NCBI RefSeq assembly: GCF_040183065.1
Contig: NC_091125.1
Span: 28,919,812 to 28,983,811 of the forward strand
Length of the DNA stretch: 64,000 nt
Direction of reading: 5' to 3'
From: Periplaneta americana
Taxonomy: Eukaryota > Arthropoda > Insecta > Blattodea > Blattidae
The notes under the pieces are model-generated. The model saw only the letters and a list, made by a program, of their open reading frames with translations, did not search any database and was not told where the DNA came from. Numbering within the stretch: position 1 is the first letter of the stretch; every line of letters starts with the position of its first letter. A program made the translations under genes and the position numbers. Positions 23,893 to 36,345 of this stretch are shown piece after piece.

Positions 23893-24378
23893 AATATAAT
23901 AAAGTTTAAACAGAACCGTCTGTGCTTATCTAATTATATAATATTTATTAGCTTTTTACATGAACGTTTTCGGCACTTGTGTGTGCCATCTTCAGATGTA
24001 TGCGGGATACTGCATGTTAACCCTGCCAAATGGGTATGTGTAATATCGCCAAGCTCATTATGTATGCACAAATATATAATAAATACCCATTATGAATTAA
24101 ATAGTAACCTAAAACACGAATAGAACACTTATGCACAGTTCGTATTTTAGGTTACTATTTAATTGATAATGGGTATTTATTATATCATTTATTATATATT
24201 TGTGCATACATATTGAGCATGGCGATATTACACATATCCATTTGGCAGGGTTAACATGCAGTATCCCGCATACATCTGAAGATGGCATACACAAGTGCCG
24301 AAAACGTTCATGTAAAAAGCTAGTAAATATTATATAATTAGATAAGAACAGACGGTTCTGTTTGAACTTTATTATATT
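23893..24378. repeat. 486-bp foldback with ~225-bp arms
   Basis: AATATAATAAAGTTTAAACA at 23,893 is mirrored by the reverse complement ending at 24,378. The arms pair almost base for base for about 225 bp, with only scattered mismatches and one short insertion, around a central spacer near 24,120-24,140. Both arms contain CATCTTCAGATG and GAACGTTTTCGGCACTTGTG. A CTGAAGATGGC word of the same kind is found in the 3' region of the Penelope-like element at 63,170. The structure is either a foldback transposon or two retroelement ends joined tail to tail. It interrupts the pogo-like element. Confidence 0.88.
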
Positions 24379-24447
24379 GTAACTTGCTTATCGAAAATTT
24401 AAAACAATATGAAGTCGGATAATTGAGACTCTACTGTATTTAGAATT

Positions 24448-24471
24448 ATCACCACCACCACCACCACCACC

Positions 24472-24502
<31 letters not shown>
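24448..24502. repeat. (CAC)n-(ACT)n microsatellite
   Basis: About 10 ACC/CAC units followed by about 8 ACT units. Confidence 0.95.
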
Positions 24503-24727
24503 ATAGGCCTAATAATGATCATATAGAAAAAGGGGAGGAAGACAAAATAAGATTACACTGAATCGCCAATAAAGTAGAAGTGTTCCATGCCGGTAGCCGG
24601 TAACTCTTATACCACTGTTTTAGGCTGCTGCTGATGTCTCATCACCACAAACATTGTTCTTCATAGTATCTCTTTATGGCTGGATGTCACACACAACATA
24701 AAATACTAAAACACATAAAATGTCCTT

Positions 24728-24954
24728 GTCGGCCTGGTTGGCTAAGTTGGTATAGCGCTGGCCTTCTATGCCCGAGGTTGCGGTTTCGATCACGGGCCAG
24801 GTCGATGACATTTAAGTGTACTTAAATGCGACAGGCTCATGGCAGTAGATTTACTGGCATGTAAAAGAATTCCTGCTGGACAAAATTCCGGCACACCGGC
24901 GACGCTGATATAACCTCGGCAGTTGCGAGCGTCTTTAAATAAAACATAACATTT
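24728..24954 (+). mobile_element. tRNA-derived SINE, family 1, with 11-bp duplication
   Basis: Head GGCCTGGTTGGCTAAGTTGG (A box) and GGTTGCGGTTTCGATCACGG (B box, one base off GGTTCGATC). The body has ATTTAAGTGTACTTAAATGC and GTAGATTTACTGGCATG and ends AATAAAACATAACATTT. Perfect 11-bp direct repeats AAAATGTCCTT (24,717-24,727 and 24,955-24,965) define a 227-bp insertion. Same family as 14,996-15,226. Confidence 0.92.
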
Positions 24955-25109
24955 AAAATGTCCTTACTCTTCGGATACAGTATTTTAACACAAATTATTT
25001 GTTCTTATTAAATGTTACTTACTAAAACTCCTCTCTCTGTCTTTGAGGAGAGTACTAGAATTTTTCTATATTATGTTAGTTGCTTTTTAAAATGTGTACG
25101 TACTTTATT

Positions 25110-25286
25110 TTTAAATTCCTAGAGTTCATATCAACCTGATTTGTTCATTATATTTATTCTATTAAGTAAATAGTTTAATTTCTAATCAAAATACAGTTTT
25201 TCAGTAACCATTCGTCTTATCTGAGTTTTTGCTTATGTAAGGTTGTTTTGGTCCACATTAACTCGGATAATCGAGACTCTACTGAG
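25110..25286 (+). mobile_element. pogo-like element, right-end fragment
   Basis: Ends ATAATCGAGACTCTACTG. The preceding TTGGTCCACATTAACTCGG and CCTAGAGTTCATATCAACCT match 23,828-23,892 of the pogo-like element, so this is a second, less interrupted right end of the same family. No matching left end is visible nearby. Confidence 0.6.
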
Positions 25287-26700
25287 TAGTGTTTCAGTAA
25301 TTTTCTTTCACACTTAATTTAGTGTGCCTTTGAAGGGTTAAGAAATAGCATGAATTGACGAATCTGAAGGTATATGTAATCCACAACATGAAACTCTTAT
25401 CGGGGTTTTCTTGCCTTGTCTGAAGCCGAGCAGAATCACGAAATGCGTATAAATGATTGGAGGAGTGAGTATCGTTCTTTCTCCACGAGATGCCGTCCAA
25501 GTAGAACGTGTTCAGAATTTCGACGGTTGTCTGATTGTGCCCAACGATAGGGGATAAGTTACGAGATACACAAGAGGAGCAAACAAACGACTAAGAATAT
25601 TGTACGTCGTATTTCCCGCATAGCTAGCGGATTCTTAATTGTGATATATTTTATTCAGAACATACTTCTTAATAACGTCAGAACCAACATTTTTTCCAGC
25701 TGAAACGGACACAGAAGTACAGGAGAGGCCATTTGAGGATAGTACGAACCGTACAACATTAGGAAATAGACTACTGAGTGTAGGCATCCAGGCAAAGTCT
25801 CACATATACCTTGTAAGAGAATTTTCTTTTCATTTACTTTTTCTGTCTTTGGTTTTCCTTTTGATTCCGTACCTTGCTTCCTTTCTTTTGTACATTGTTT
25901 TCGTTCCTTCTTAGTAAAGTTTATTTCTTCAATTTTTTTTCTTTCTTTGAGTAACTTATTGTCTTTTCGTTTTCTTTCAAATTTGCATTGTTTCTCCGTT
26001 TATTTATTTTCTTTTCGCCTTTTCTTTACTTTTATTTCCCTACTTTTATTTTATCCAGCTTCTTTATCTCTCCTTCCTCTTTTTATATATTTACTATTTG
26101 TTCTACCTTCCTTCCTTCTTTATTCTTTTTCAATTTGTGTTTGTTTATTTTTTCTTTCCTCTCTTTATTCTAATTCCAGGTTTTTTTAAGGTGAAAGACT
26201 AATAAGTTTAATCTTTAATTATTCACACCCTCACAAGAAATTTTATTCCGTTCGATTTCGTGAAGTAAGGTCTATAAGTTATACCCACTTTATATCTTTA
26301 TATTATATGTATTACAAAAACATATTGCTATTAACCTGTGACACATTCTTTGTAAGACGCTGAGTCAAAAAATAACCTTAATATATAAATAAAAATTCGG
26401 ACTCACATAGCAGGTTATACTATATATAAATATAAATATAAATATAAATATATACGAACATCTGTATAACAGGAACACTTGCATTGAACGCAGTGGGGAC
26501 TTATGTTGAAAAGTGATGAATTGTTTGTTGTCTTATTGTACATATTCAATTAATAAAACTTATTATTGAGGTTACTTTTTTTTAATACTTTATTGATTTC
26601 CAGCATGCTCCATTACAATATAGTAGGCCCTAATACTATATGCACTTCGTATCCGTTTTCTCTCAATTACATTTACAATATTTAGACTTATATAACTTTA
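25287..26700. other. no recognisable gene; polypyrimidine tract
   Basis: 25,815-26,190 is strongly T/C-rich on the plus strand (many CTTT and TTCC runs), and the frames over it follow the composition. At 26,420-26,452 there is a short (ATAAAT)n tract. Confidence 0.5.
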
Positions 26701-27180
26701 AATTACTAATCTAGAAAGTATTCCCTATACAAAATTTGTAGCTTTTAAAGTTTATATTATTTACAGAGATATTAATTATGTTAGGTGTTAGTAAAGTACA
26801 TTTTCTATATATACATAAGCTGAGCATGCAAGATATGTACTATAAAATAATTTGTATTTTGCGAAAAATGTGTATTATTTACATAGAATTGAATTTGTTT
26901 TGGGTATTACTAAATTAATAAATCATATTTTCTTATTTACGTAACCTTAATTTTCTAGCCACTAAATCATTCCTATGCAATAATTTGTAGTTTGCAAAAT
27001 TAAATTATTTACGAAGGCCTAAAATTATTTTAGATATTACTAATTTACATTTTCTATATTTACATAACTTAATCTTATAACGTAGCTATATTTTAATTTC
27101 TATGAACTAATTTGTCGAAGTTTATACTGTTTACAAATAACTTAAATTGTTTTAGGTATTTTCCCATTAGTTCACTTTTT
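26700..27180. repeat. degenerate ~125-bp tandem array
   Basis: The phrase AATTTGTA (with CTAT about 13 bases before it) recurs at 26,733, 26,849, 26,982 and 27,109. Each is followed by TTATTTAC-like, TTTTAGGTATTACTAA-like and TTTCTATATTTACATAA-like phrases in the same order. That gives about four copies with a 116-133-bp period. The copies have diverged well apart. Confidence 0.65.
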
Positions 27181-27199
27181 TCGACTGGCCACTTTCCAC

Positions 27200-27200
<1 letters not shown>

Positions 27201-27247
<47 letters not shown>
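27201..27247. repeat. (GA)n microsatellite
   Basis: About 23 GA units. Confidence 0.95.
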
Positions 27248-27252
<5 letters not shown>

Positions 27253-27486
27253 TTAATGACTTCCAGCACATAGTTACTCTTTTCAGAATTCTAATGGTTA
27301 CAAGTAGAAAAGTTCGGTGTATCAAAACCGTTTGGCCAAGTGTATTTTTTGTTAATATAAACAGAATTCAACTGAACACTCTGTGAACATTTTTCACAGG
27401 TGAATATTTATTACACTGACCTTCTCTATCATATATGAGTTTATGTGTATATGGGTATTATGTATTTGAATATTATTATAATCAGT

Positions 27487-28080
27487 GCATACTTGTATCA
27501 CTGTAATGCATACTTGTTACAGTGCATACTTACATTACTGTAATCCATACTTGTACTCCTGCAATGCATACTTGTATTACTGTAATGCATACTTGTTACA
27601 GTGCATACTTACATTACTGTAATCCATACTTGTACTCCTGCAATGCATACTTGTATCACTGTAATGCATACTTGTTACAGTGCATACTTACATTACTGTA
27701 ATCCATACTTGTACTCCTGCAATGCATACTTGTATTACTGTAATGCATACTTGTACTCTTACAATGCGCACTGGTATTGGTGTACTGCATACTAGTATTG
27801 GTGCAGCGGATGGATACTTGTACTGGTGCAGTGCGTAATTGTATTGCTGTAATGCATACGCGTATCGTTCCAGTGCGTACTTGTATTGTTGTGCATACTT
27901 ATATTGGTGCAGCGGATAGATAGTTGTACTGGTGCTGTGCGTAATTTATTGTAGTGATGTAATACGTACTTGTGTTGTATTGGTGTAATGCATACTTGTG
28001 TTGATGTAGTGTATACTTGTGTTAGTGCAGCGGATGGATACTTGTACTGGTGCAGTGCGTACTTGTATTGTCAGAGTGCA
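27487..28080. repeat. minisatellite with 79-bp higher-order repeat
   Basis: Basic unit about 21 bp (GCATACTTGTATTACTGTAAT). At 27,487, 27,566 and 27,645 the order 21+16+21+21 bases is repeated three times with almost no change, giving a 79-bp higher-order unit that contains a shortened GCATACTTGTTACAGT monomer. From about 27,740 to 28,080 the monomers diverge (GGTGCAGCGGATGGATACTT variants). A plus-strand frame across the array is a by-product. Confidence 0.9.
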
Positions 28081-28334
28081 TGCTATGTTATTTTAAGGCA
28101 TGTAAATATGATGTACCGGTAATTTTATATACCTGTACATGAATGCATTGCTTCCGTTCATTAAACAATTTGCACTATGTATTTATGTAAACAATACATG
28201 TATGAGTGCAATGGATAGTATTAATTTTATGTGTATAGGGTATATGTATTTATTATACTGTATATAATATGCAAATGATTAAGTACACACATATCGTTTC
28301 GCAGTCAGTTATTGTTTTTCCAACTTTCCGAAGA

Positions 28335-28447
28335 TATTAACAAGGCACCACTTATGAAGCAACTAGTCCAGAAGATAATGGGGGTAGGGTGGTTAGTTAC
28401 TTTCCCCCTCCATTGCATACATCGCCGACTAGCTACATATTGTACTA
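28335..28447 (+). repeat. dispersed repeat R, left part
   Basis: TATGAAGCAACTAGTCCAGA, AGATAATGGGG and CATACATCGCCGACTAG match the left half of 41,000-41,215 and of 50,405-50,523. It is cut at 28,447 by a DNA transposon and resumes at 29,499. Confidence 0.75.
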
Positions 28448-28495
28448 TGGTCTGTCCAAAACAACTTCCGACCTGACAAATGGCGCCTTTAGCAT

Positions 28496-28592
28496 GTTAC
28501 CATGGCAACCATTCAAATCAACCAATCACGAGATACGCGTAACCATGGTAACGGGACGGTGTTGCCGTATCTATGTTTACAAGCCGCACGTG
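28496..28592 (+). promoter_or_regulatory. promoter-like cluster: two X-boxes, CCAAT, E-box
   Basis: GTTACCATGGCAAC (28,496-28,509) and GTAACCATGGTAAC (28,539-28,552) both fit the RFX-factor X-box consensus GTNRCC-N2-RGYAAC exactly. CCAAT lies between them (28,522-28,526) and CACGTG follows at 28,587-28,592. The cluster is 230-330 bases upstream of the transposase ATG inside the transposon. A regulatory role is inferred from the motifs only. Confidence 0.5.
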
Positions 28593-28822
28593 AATACCAT
28601 GGCCTAGCGGTGAATGCAGTGCCCGGAATGACTGAGTTTGCTGGTTAACGCGTGCTTTGTGTGAATTAAAAATATTATTTAGTTGTATCATTGTTTTAGT
28701 GTATCGATAATTATTGTGTTTAAATTATATTACACGTATTATCTTCGTTGTCATTGGTGGAGTGTGTGGCTAGTGTGCGTTTTCTAGTTTCTGCGAGAGT
28801 TTCTAAACAGGTGACTTGTGCA

Positions 28823-29085
28823 ATGTCGGAAGGAAGGAAAGGCAGGCGGAGAACAAAGAATATTGTACAAGGTGCCCCGTTAAAGAGTCAAGCTTGAGAC
28901 GGAAAAAGATAATGGCGGGTCTCTTTTAGCTTGGGCGCAAGTCGTAATAAGAACTGCTGCTTGTGTTAAAATTAATAAGAGGACTGTTATTGATATTGGA
29001 AAAGAAAAAGGCCGTGGAGATTTTAATCATAAATATTTTTTAGTTTACTATTTTTTCAACGTCTTTCTAACAACATTACATTGAA
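28823..29085 (+). pseudogene. transposase N-terminus (helix-turn-helix), truncated
   Basis: ATG at 28,823 starts MSEGRKGRRRTKNIVQGAPL, then KSQA and a TGA at 28,895. In the next frame the coding sense continues ETEKDNGGSLLAWAQVVIRT, then AACVKINKRTVIDIGKEKG. Such a basic start followed by a K...RTV..I.KEK helix-turn-helix is what I would expect at the DNA-binding end of a Tc1/mariner-type transposase. The frame loses sense after about 29,035 and stops near 29,085. No catalytic domain is present. The frameshift and truncation make it non-functional; the element depends on a transposase made elsewhere. Confidence 0.65.
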
Positions 29086-29193
29086 GAATACCGACACTCA
29101 TAAAAGTAAAGGCTTCGTATTAAATTTAAACCTTTTTTTACAGTCTACAATCCTTTCGACGCTTTTCTAACGGTATTACATTGAAGAATACCG

Positions 29194-29304
<111 letters not shown>

Positions 29305-29498
29305 GTAGACTAATAAAAGTAATAATGTACACCAATTTTAATGCCTAGTGTTCAACAAATTGGTTAGAAATGTTCATGTCAGCCGTTCATTACTGCACTC
29401 TATCGGCAGCGCGCTCGCTTACAGGAAAGATGGGCAACATGACAACACTGCTCCCCCTTCTCTGTAAACTGTCAAGTCGGAAGTAGTTTTGGTCAAAG

Positions 29499-29600
29499 TA
29501 TAATCAGACTTCAGATGTATATATACAATTGTTATTCCTCTGATACATATCGTCAAGTGAGATGTACTTTCTGATAAGTGATGATAGATATACATATCAG
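29499..29600 (+). repeat. dispersed repeat R, right part
   Basis: ATAATCAGACTTCAGATGTA, TATCGTCAAG and GATGTACTTTCTGATAA match 41,130-41,205. It is the continuation of 28,335-28,447 across the transposon. Confidence 0.75.
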
Positions 29601-30755
29601 ATAGAACCTAAATCAGAGGGAACACTCAGTTATGTATGTAATGTGTGAATGTGAGTATGCGAAGCTTGCAAGCAGTCATTTGAAGCATTCACTAGTCTTG
29701 AAACGTGAACATGTAACACACATGAACACATGCATGTAATGAATGCTTTTCAGCATATAGCCTACGAAGTTCATGTCCGTATATGTGTGCATGTATGCAG
29801 TATGTGCCTGTATGAATTCATGTATGCAAATAATGCATACATGGAATGCTGGCATGTAATATGCTACATGTAATGTATGTGTGTATGTATGTATGTATGT
29901 ATTCTTTTAAATTTAATTCATTTATTTAACAGCATGTCCCATTACATTTGTTGTAATATTACATGTATGTATGTATGTATGTATGTATTGTATTGTATTG
30001 TATTGTATTGTATTGTATTGTATGTAATGTTATGTATTGTATTGTATTGTATTGTATTGTAATGTTATGTATGTATGTATGCTTGCATGCATGTATAAAC
30101 CATTGCTTCTGCATGCTTGTTCGTAATAGTGTCGATCGTATTTTTGTTGTGAATAGCAGACTAATGGCTCCCTGAGTTCATAACTCAAAGAACAGATGCG
30201 CACGGTAGATAGCGTCGATTCACTATTTCCCATCATGATATCTGATCTCACCATTTTCCATTAGGTCTTCAATAGTGTAATTAGGCTGAGTACACAACAT
30301 TCCTCTCGCTGTATATTCATTACCCCCCTCCTATATGCAGCGGTGTGTACATTGATGTTGTTTATTCCCATACGTGAAAAAAAAAAGAGATTGATGTATT
30401 CTAACTAAATAGGCCTACCTATGATCACTATGCCGGCCGGTGTATTTTGTTGGCTATGCCCTATGTGAAGACCTACTTTGCGATGTAGCAATCATTTTTA
30501 TGGGTACGCCTTTTGGCACATGAACTGAATAGAGTTGTGATGAATAATTGTATTAGTATTGATTTTAGAAGTGCACTTGGGAGTGATTCACTTTTCCAAT
30601 CATAATTACCGTTTAGGGCTCCCTCGACGGCTATTTCAACATTTACCTTAGTTTTCTAAACCACTAAACTAGTGAAGCACTGCTGTTCATGTGGGCGACG
30701 GGGGTTTAAACTCTGACAAGTTTTTTTTTTTTTTTTTTTTTTAATTGCGGTATGC
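29601..30755. other. microsatellites, no gene
   Basis: Many ATGTATG-type words. (GTAT)n occurs at 29,880-29,905 and again at 29,963-29,990, next to (TATTG)n at 29,985-30,060, then more (GTAT)n to 30,085. A T22 run is at 30,721-30,742. The overlapping frames here only reflect the repeats. Confidence 0.6.
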
Positions 30756-30842
30756 AATTGAAGAGTCCACTGCAAGAATGATGGATGTCACTTTCTTGTC
30801 GAAAATGAACCAAGACTGTCAATGCATAGCTTAAGACATATA

Positions 30843-31022
30843 GGGTGCTATTCATAGACATTTCGCAGCACGCGCTACAAGCGTACTAAGCTAGCCCCGG
30901 CTATCCACTGGTTACTAGTATAGAATTCAAATCATAACCTAACGCTAACACTGGTTTATGAATACGAAAAACGCTGATCATCCTCCGGAAGCCCGCGCTA
31001 AAAATGTCTATGAATACGGCCC
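30843..31022. mobile_element. 180-bp MITE
   Basis: Left end GGGTGCTATTCATAGACATT; right end, inverted, GGGCCGTATTCATAGACATT. The arms continue with TAGCGCGGGCT-like sequence, about 33 bp in all with several mismatches. ATA directly outside both ends could be a 3-bp target duplication. No coding capacity. Confidence 0.75.
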
Positions 31023-31149
31023 ATACAGACGTAGACAAATTATTAGACTAAATTAATTATATATGCAACGGAGCTGTATTTATCGGTAGAAATAATGAAC
31101 AAAAATGTATTTTGCACAGATACAATGAACAGAAAATTGGGTCTGGAGG

Positions 31150-31402
31150 TTACTAATATTTTGTGAACATTCCCTTTTTCTTTATTAACACGTTGATTTT
31201 GTCAGGGATTCGGGAAACCAAAGTTTGACACTTTCTTCGAATATCAGCATCATTTAGCCAAATATCAGACAGTACTTAAATGAGTCCATGTTTTATTATA
31301 AGCTTCTTTTTGTTCACTTTTTTCTTCAGTATAGATCACAGATTTTCAATTACGTTCATGTCCGGTCTTCTTGCAGGCCGTGGGAGAATATCTTCTGCAG
31401 TA
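31150..31402 (-). pseudogene. Tc1-like transposase C-terminus
   Basis: Minus strand from about 31,402: LPRPARRPDMNVIENL, a stop, SILKKKVNKKK, another stop, then VLSDIWLNDADIRRKCQTLV, SRIPDKINVLIKKKGMFTKY and a final stop. The pattern PARSPDMNPIEN.W..LK...R then L..S.P.R...VI...G..T.Y is the last third of Tc1-type transposases, including the region of the final catalytic residue (Glu in IEN). Two internal stops show it is dead. The first two thirds are missing. Confidence 0.75.
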
Positions 31403-31713
31403 TATAATTAAAACACCAGTAGTACCACCATAGCCAGAAAAAATACACTTAACCATTGTAAAAATATACCAGAAGATGTAAACAATCATAATTACAACAA
31501 TAGAGACTCTGTGGCTTATACTGATAGTTGATATAACGAATTATAGACTGTACATACAGAGTTATATGGCATTAACACTGATATTCATTGTCCAGTAATG
31601 ATCGGAAAATCACAGTTAAGCTTTGAGCGCTAAGCATTTCAAACTTTCAATTGCTTCTCCTGCAAAATGTATTCCAAATGACATCCATCATTTTTGCAGT
31701 GGACTCTTCAATT

Positions 31714-32070
31714 TGATTAAACTATGGAGATGCCAGTTTTCCTTTACGTATGTGAAACGTGGATTTTGAATAAATAGTATGGAATAACTTACGCTTAGCT
31801 GAAATTATATTTTTAACTAATATTAAAGGCTATATAAAAATGTATAGACTAGAAGTAAAATTTGGAAATTCTGCTTAATTATAAATTTTGCGGGGTGATA
31901 GGAATGCTCCTGGTTTGGTTTCTGTAACATTTTGGTACACTTTTTAACCAGAATATCTGCATTTTTGTTTCTATGCACTTCACAGTGAGAAGATATCCAT
32001 TATTTTGTTCTGCTTGATAAATAATTTGATGATATTTTATATTCCTACAATTTTGTTGGAGACTAGTAAT
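31714..32070. other. no recognisable feature
   Basis: AT-rich DNA between the inverted-repeat element and the SINE. Open frames here have no recognisable product. Confidence 0.4.
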
Positions 32071-32081
32071 ATATATGCTGT

Positions 32082-32342
32082 AAGCCACCGGCGTGGCTCA
32101 GTCGGTTAAGGCGCCTGCCTGCCGGTCCGAAGTTGCGTTCCGGCGCGGGTTCGATCCCCGCTTGGGCTGATTACCTGGTTGGGTTTTTTCCGAGGTTTTC
32201 CCCAACCGTAATGTGAATACAAGGTAATCTATGGCGAATCCTCGGCCTCATCTCGCCAAATATCATCTCGCTATCACCAATCTCATCGACGCTAAATAAC
32301 CTAGTAGTTGATACAGCATCGTTAAATAACCAACTAAAATAA
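32082..32342 (+). mobile_element. tRNA-derived SINE, family 2, with 11-bp duplication
   Basis: Head: GGCGTGGCTCAGTCGGTTAA (A box TGGCTCAGTCGG) and GCGGGTTCGATCCCCGC (B box with a perfect stem). The body starts GATTACCTGGTTGGGTTTTT and TCCGAGGTTTTCCCCAACC and ends CGTTAAATAACCAACT followed by A/T. The direct repeats ATATATGCTGT (32,071-32,081 and 32,343-32,353) are perfect. Other copies: 44,880-45,126 and 53,303-53,560. Despite the good tRNA head it is not a tRNA gene: no proper acceptor pairing, and 180 bases of SINE body follow. Confidence 0.93.
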
Positions 32343-32464
32343 ATATATGCTGTTATTGTTTGTATAGCTGCTGATAAATCACTTAGAACAATTACATGTA
32401 TTGAATCATATTTATTCCATGGAGAAATTACGGCAAGTCATTTATATTGCATCATTTTCTTATC

Positions 32465-32580
32465 ACTCCTTAGGACCAGCTCACTTAACGAGTGAAGTCT
32501 ACTGAGCCAAGCCCTGTCAATCAGGAGGCCCTTGCCCTTACGGGATCTAGCAGGCTAAATTTATTATTATTATTTATTTA
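32465..32580 (+). mobile_element. LINE 3' terminus
   Basis: AGGAGGCCCTTGCCCTTACG, GGATCTAGCAGGCTAA and an ATT-rich tail. It matches the 3' UTR end of the minus-strand LINE at 9,975-10,060 (AGGAGGCCTTTGCCCTTAAC...AGGCTAA). No coding part is retained. Confidence 0.5.
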
Positions 32581-33136
32581 TTTTCTTTTTCAAAATGGGA
32601 GAATTTTTCCAGCTGACACATAGAAACTAAAAACTATGGTCCCAACTCCATCCTCTCTCTTCAATCAGAACCCATCAGCATAAATATGAAATCATTCTGG
32701 CTTAGCATATAAACTATGAATTATTTCAAGTGTAATTACTTCTAGTTCTCTTGAAGCTAGATATTGTTTTCTACGTCTTTATTAAATTTGTGTTTGAAGC
32801 CAATTTGTATAATATTATGATCCAGGGATGAAGTCGGCAAAAGGAGTTTTTCAGACTATTATTTTAGAATTTCGTTTTCCTCAAATGTACGTGGATTCTG
32901 TATAAAACAATATTGATTTTTTTAGTCTTCTCTGGTATTTTGTCCAGTATGTCTCCTGAGGAGTTCTTGATAATATTCCATACTGCAATGAAGCCTGTCT
33001 ATTGCTTAGTGATTTTGTTATTTTGGGTAAGAGCTTGCATTGCTGTTATGAGTGTATTAGTAGATTTAGCAATATCTGTTACCAGTTACCTGTAGTACTT
33101 CTGATGAGTGGTGACTCGTGATATTTTTTGTATGTA
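32581..33136. other. no recognisable feature
   Basis: AT-rich DNA to the left of the hAT element. The 60-codon frame at 32,913-33,095 has no known match. Confidence 0.4.
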
Positions 33137-33144
33137 GGATATGC

Positions 33145-35308
<2,164 letters not shown>

Positions 35309-35316
35309 GGATATGA

Positions 35317-36260
35317 GATTGACGACTGACGACCAAGACAGAAACTAATATTAATAATAATATAATATTAGTAATAATAATAATAATAATAATAATAGAG
35401 CATGCAAAATCAATATATGTAGGCCTAAGTTAGTCTTTGACTCAACATTCTGGAACTGGCAATTTATTAGTAAAGTTCGATTCTCCTCCCAATTTTAGTT
35501 GCGAAGATGGCTTCTAAGCCATTGTACTGCCCGATATTTACCGATGTTCTGTCATAAGTTTGCGCAATTAATTTCTTGCTACAGTTAAATTCTTCTAAAT
35601 TATAAAATAAAACTTCAGATATTCTTTCAGCTGTCCTGTCATCTGAAAGTTCTGTTAATTCTTGTATTTATTATAGCTTATTTTATTTATCTTTATGTAA
35701 TTTTATTTTTTATTCATTTTATTTTTATATTACATCAGTTTAAATTATTTATTATTTCGTTTATTCTATTCTTTTAAAATGACCAATGAACTGCATTTAA
35801 GAAGGCTACAAGGGTACTTGAAAATTCTTATTGTAGTCTCTGAAAGGGTCTCCATCACCCAGAAAGAAGGTCGTAGTATTAGGATACGCGGTCATATCCT
35901 CAAACACAGGTAAACTGAAGCCAAACCCCTCCCTCCGCACTCTCCCCTGTCCCCTAACTTCACAGCTAGAAGAAACCGTTTGCTGTAAGATATTTGGATG
36001 GTTCCTCGGAAATTATTTCTGCACTGTGCATTGGCGACAACTGACGGCAGAAAGTGGAAGCTTAAAGGGCATTATTACGTTGGGACACATTGCAAATCAA
36101 AATCTGTAATTAAAATGTTTTCTATCCTCAGAGGCACGAAATTAAACTGTAGGATCATCCTCATATCCTTCATGGAGGAACCGCCACTGCTTCTGATTAT
36201 ACCGAATCTTGTTATTTTTGGTTTGATTGTCACTTCCATACAGCAATACTAATAATTTAT
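35317..36260. other. no recognisable gene
   Basis: (AAT)n at 35,350-35,397. A plus-strand stretch at about 35,790-35,910 (RRLQGYLKILIVV...IRGHILKH) has a faint LINE-tail look but too few conserved residues to call. Confidence 0.35.
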
Positions 36261-36269
36261 ATTTTATAT

Positions 36270-36345
36270 GTGATATTATAGTGGCGTGGACGAGAAGGCT
36301 TAATGGCCTTAACACTACCAGAATAAATAAATATATTATTATTAA
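36270..36345 (+). mobile_element. LINE 3' terminus
   Basis: GAGAAGGCTTAATGGCCTTA, ACACTACCAGAATAAATAAA and an (ATT)n-like tail. Homologous to the LINE end at 970-1023, including the hairpin (36,295-36,310: AAGGCT-TAAT-GGCCTT). No coding part is retained. Confidence 0.6.

Larger units (their letters stand above)
22773..24436. mobile_element. pogo/Tigger-like terminus pair enclosing nested insertions
   Basis: The left end CAGTAGAGTCTCGTTTACCC (22,773) is the inverted partner of the right end GGATAATTGAGACTCTACTG (to 24,436). CAGTAGAGTCTC...ATCCGA is the hallmark of pogo/Tigger-type Tc1/mariner termini. TA follows the right end; CA, perhaps a mutated TA, precedes the left. Internal pogo-like sequence (CTTATCCGAG...CTTGGTCCATATTGACTCGG) survives at 23,849-23,892. 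Most of the interior is later insertions: a mariner-like element (22,918-23,806) and a long palindrome (23,893-24,378). A second copy of the right end is at 25,110-25,286. No pogo transposase remains. Confidence 0.65.
30756..31713. mobile_element. inverted-repeat element enclosing a Tc1 remnant and a MITE
   Basis: AATTGAAGAGTCCACTGCAA plus GAATGATGGATGTCA (30,756-30,790) is the reverse complement of 31,679-31,713 with one mismatch in 35. The 958-bp span holds a MITE (30,843-31,022) and a Tc1-like C-terminus (31,150-31,400). The arms could be the termini of a deleted transposon or an independent inverted duplication. No clear target duplication is seen. Confidence 0.6.

Noticed and set aside
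27487..27723. CRISPR-like regular array
   Set aside because: Repeats are adjacent with no unique spacers, and the genome is clearly eukaryotic. It is a minisatellite.
27601..27795. 64-codon frame with repeating HTY/AYLYYCN peptides
   Set aside because: Follows from the 79-bp higher-order repeat; unit lengths are not conserved in frame downstream.
32084..32160. tRNA gene-like sequence with perfect A and B boxes (also 44,881 and 53,303)
   Set aside because: Each is followed by the same ~180-base body and two are bracketed by target duplications; there is no acceptor-stem pairing of a real tRNA. They are SINE heads.
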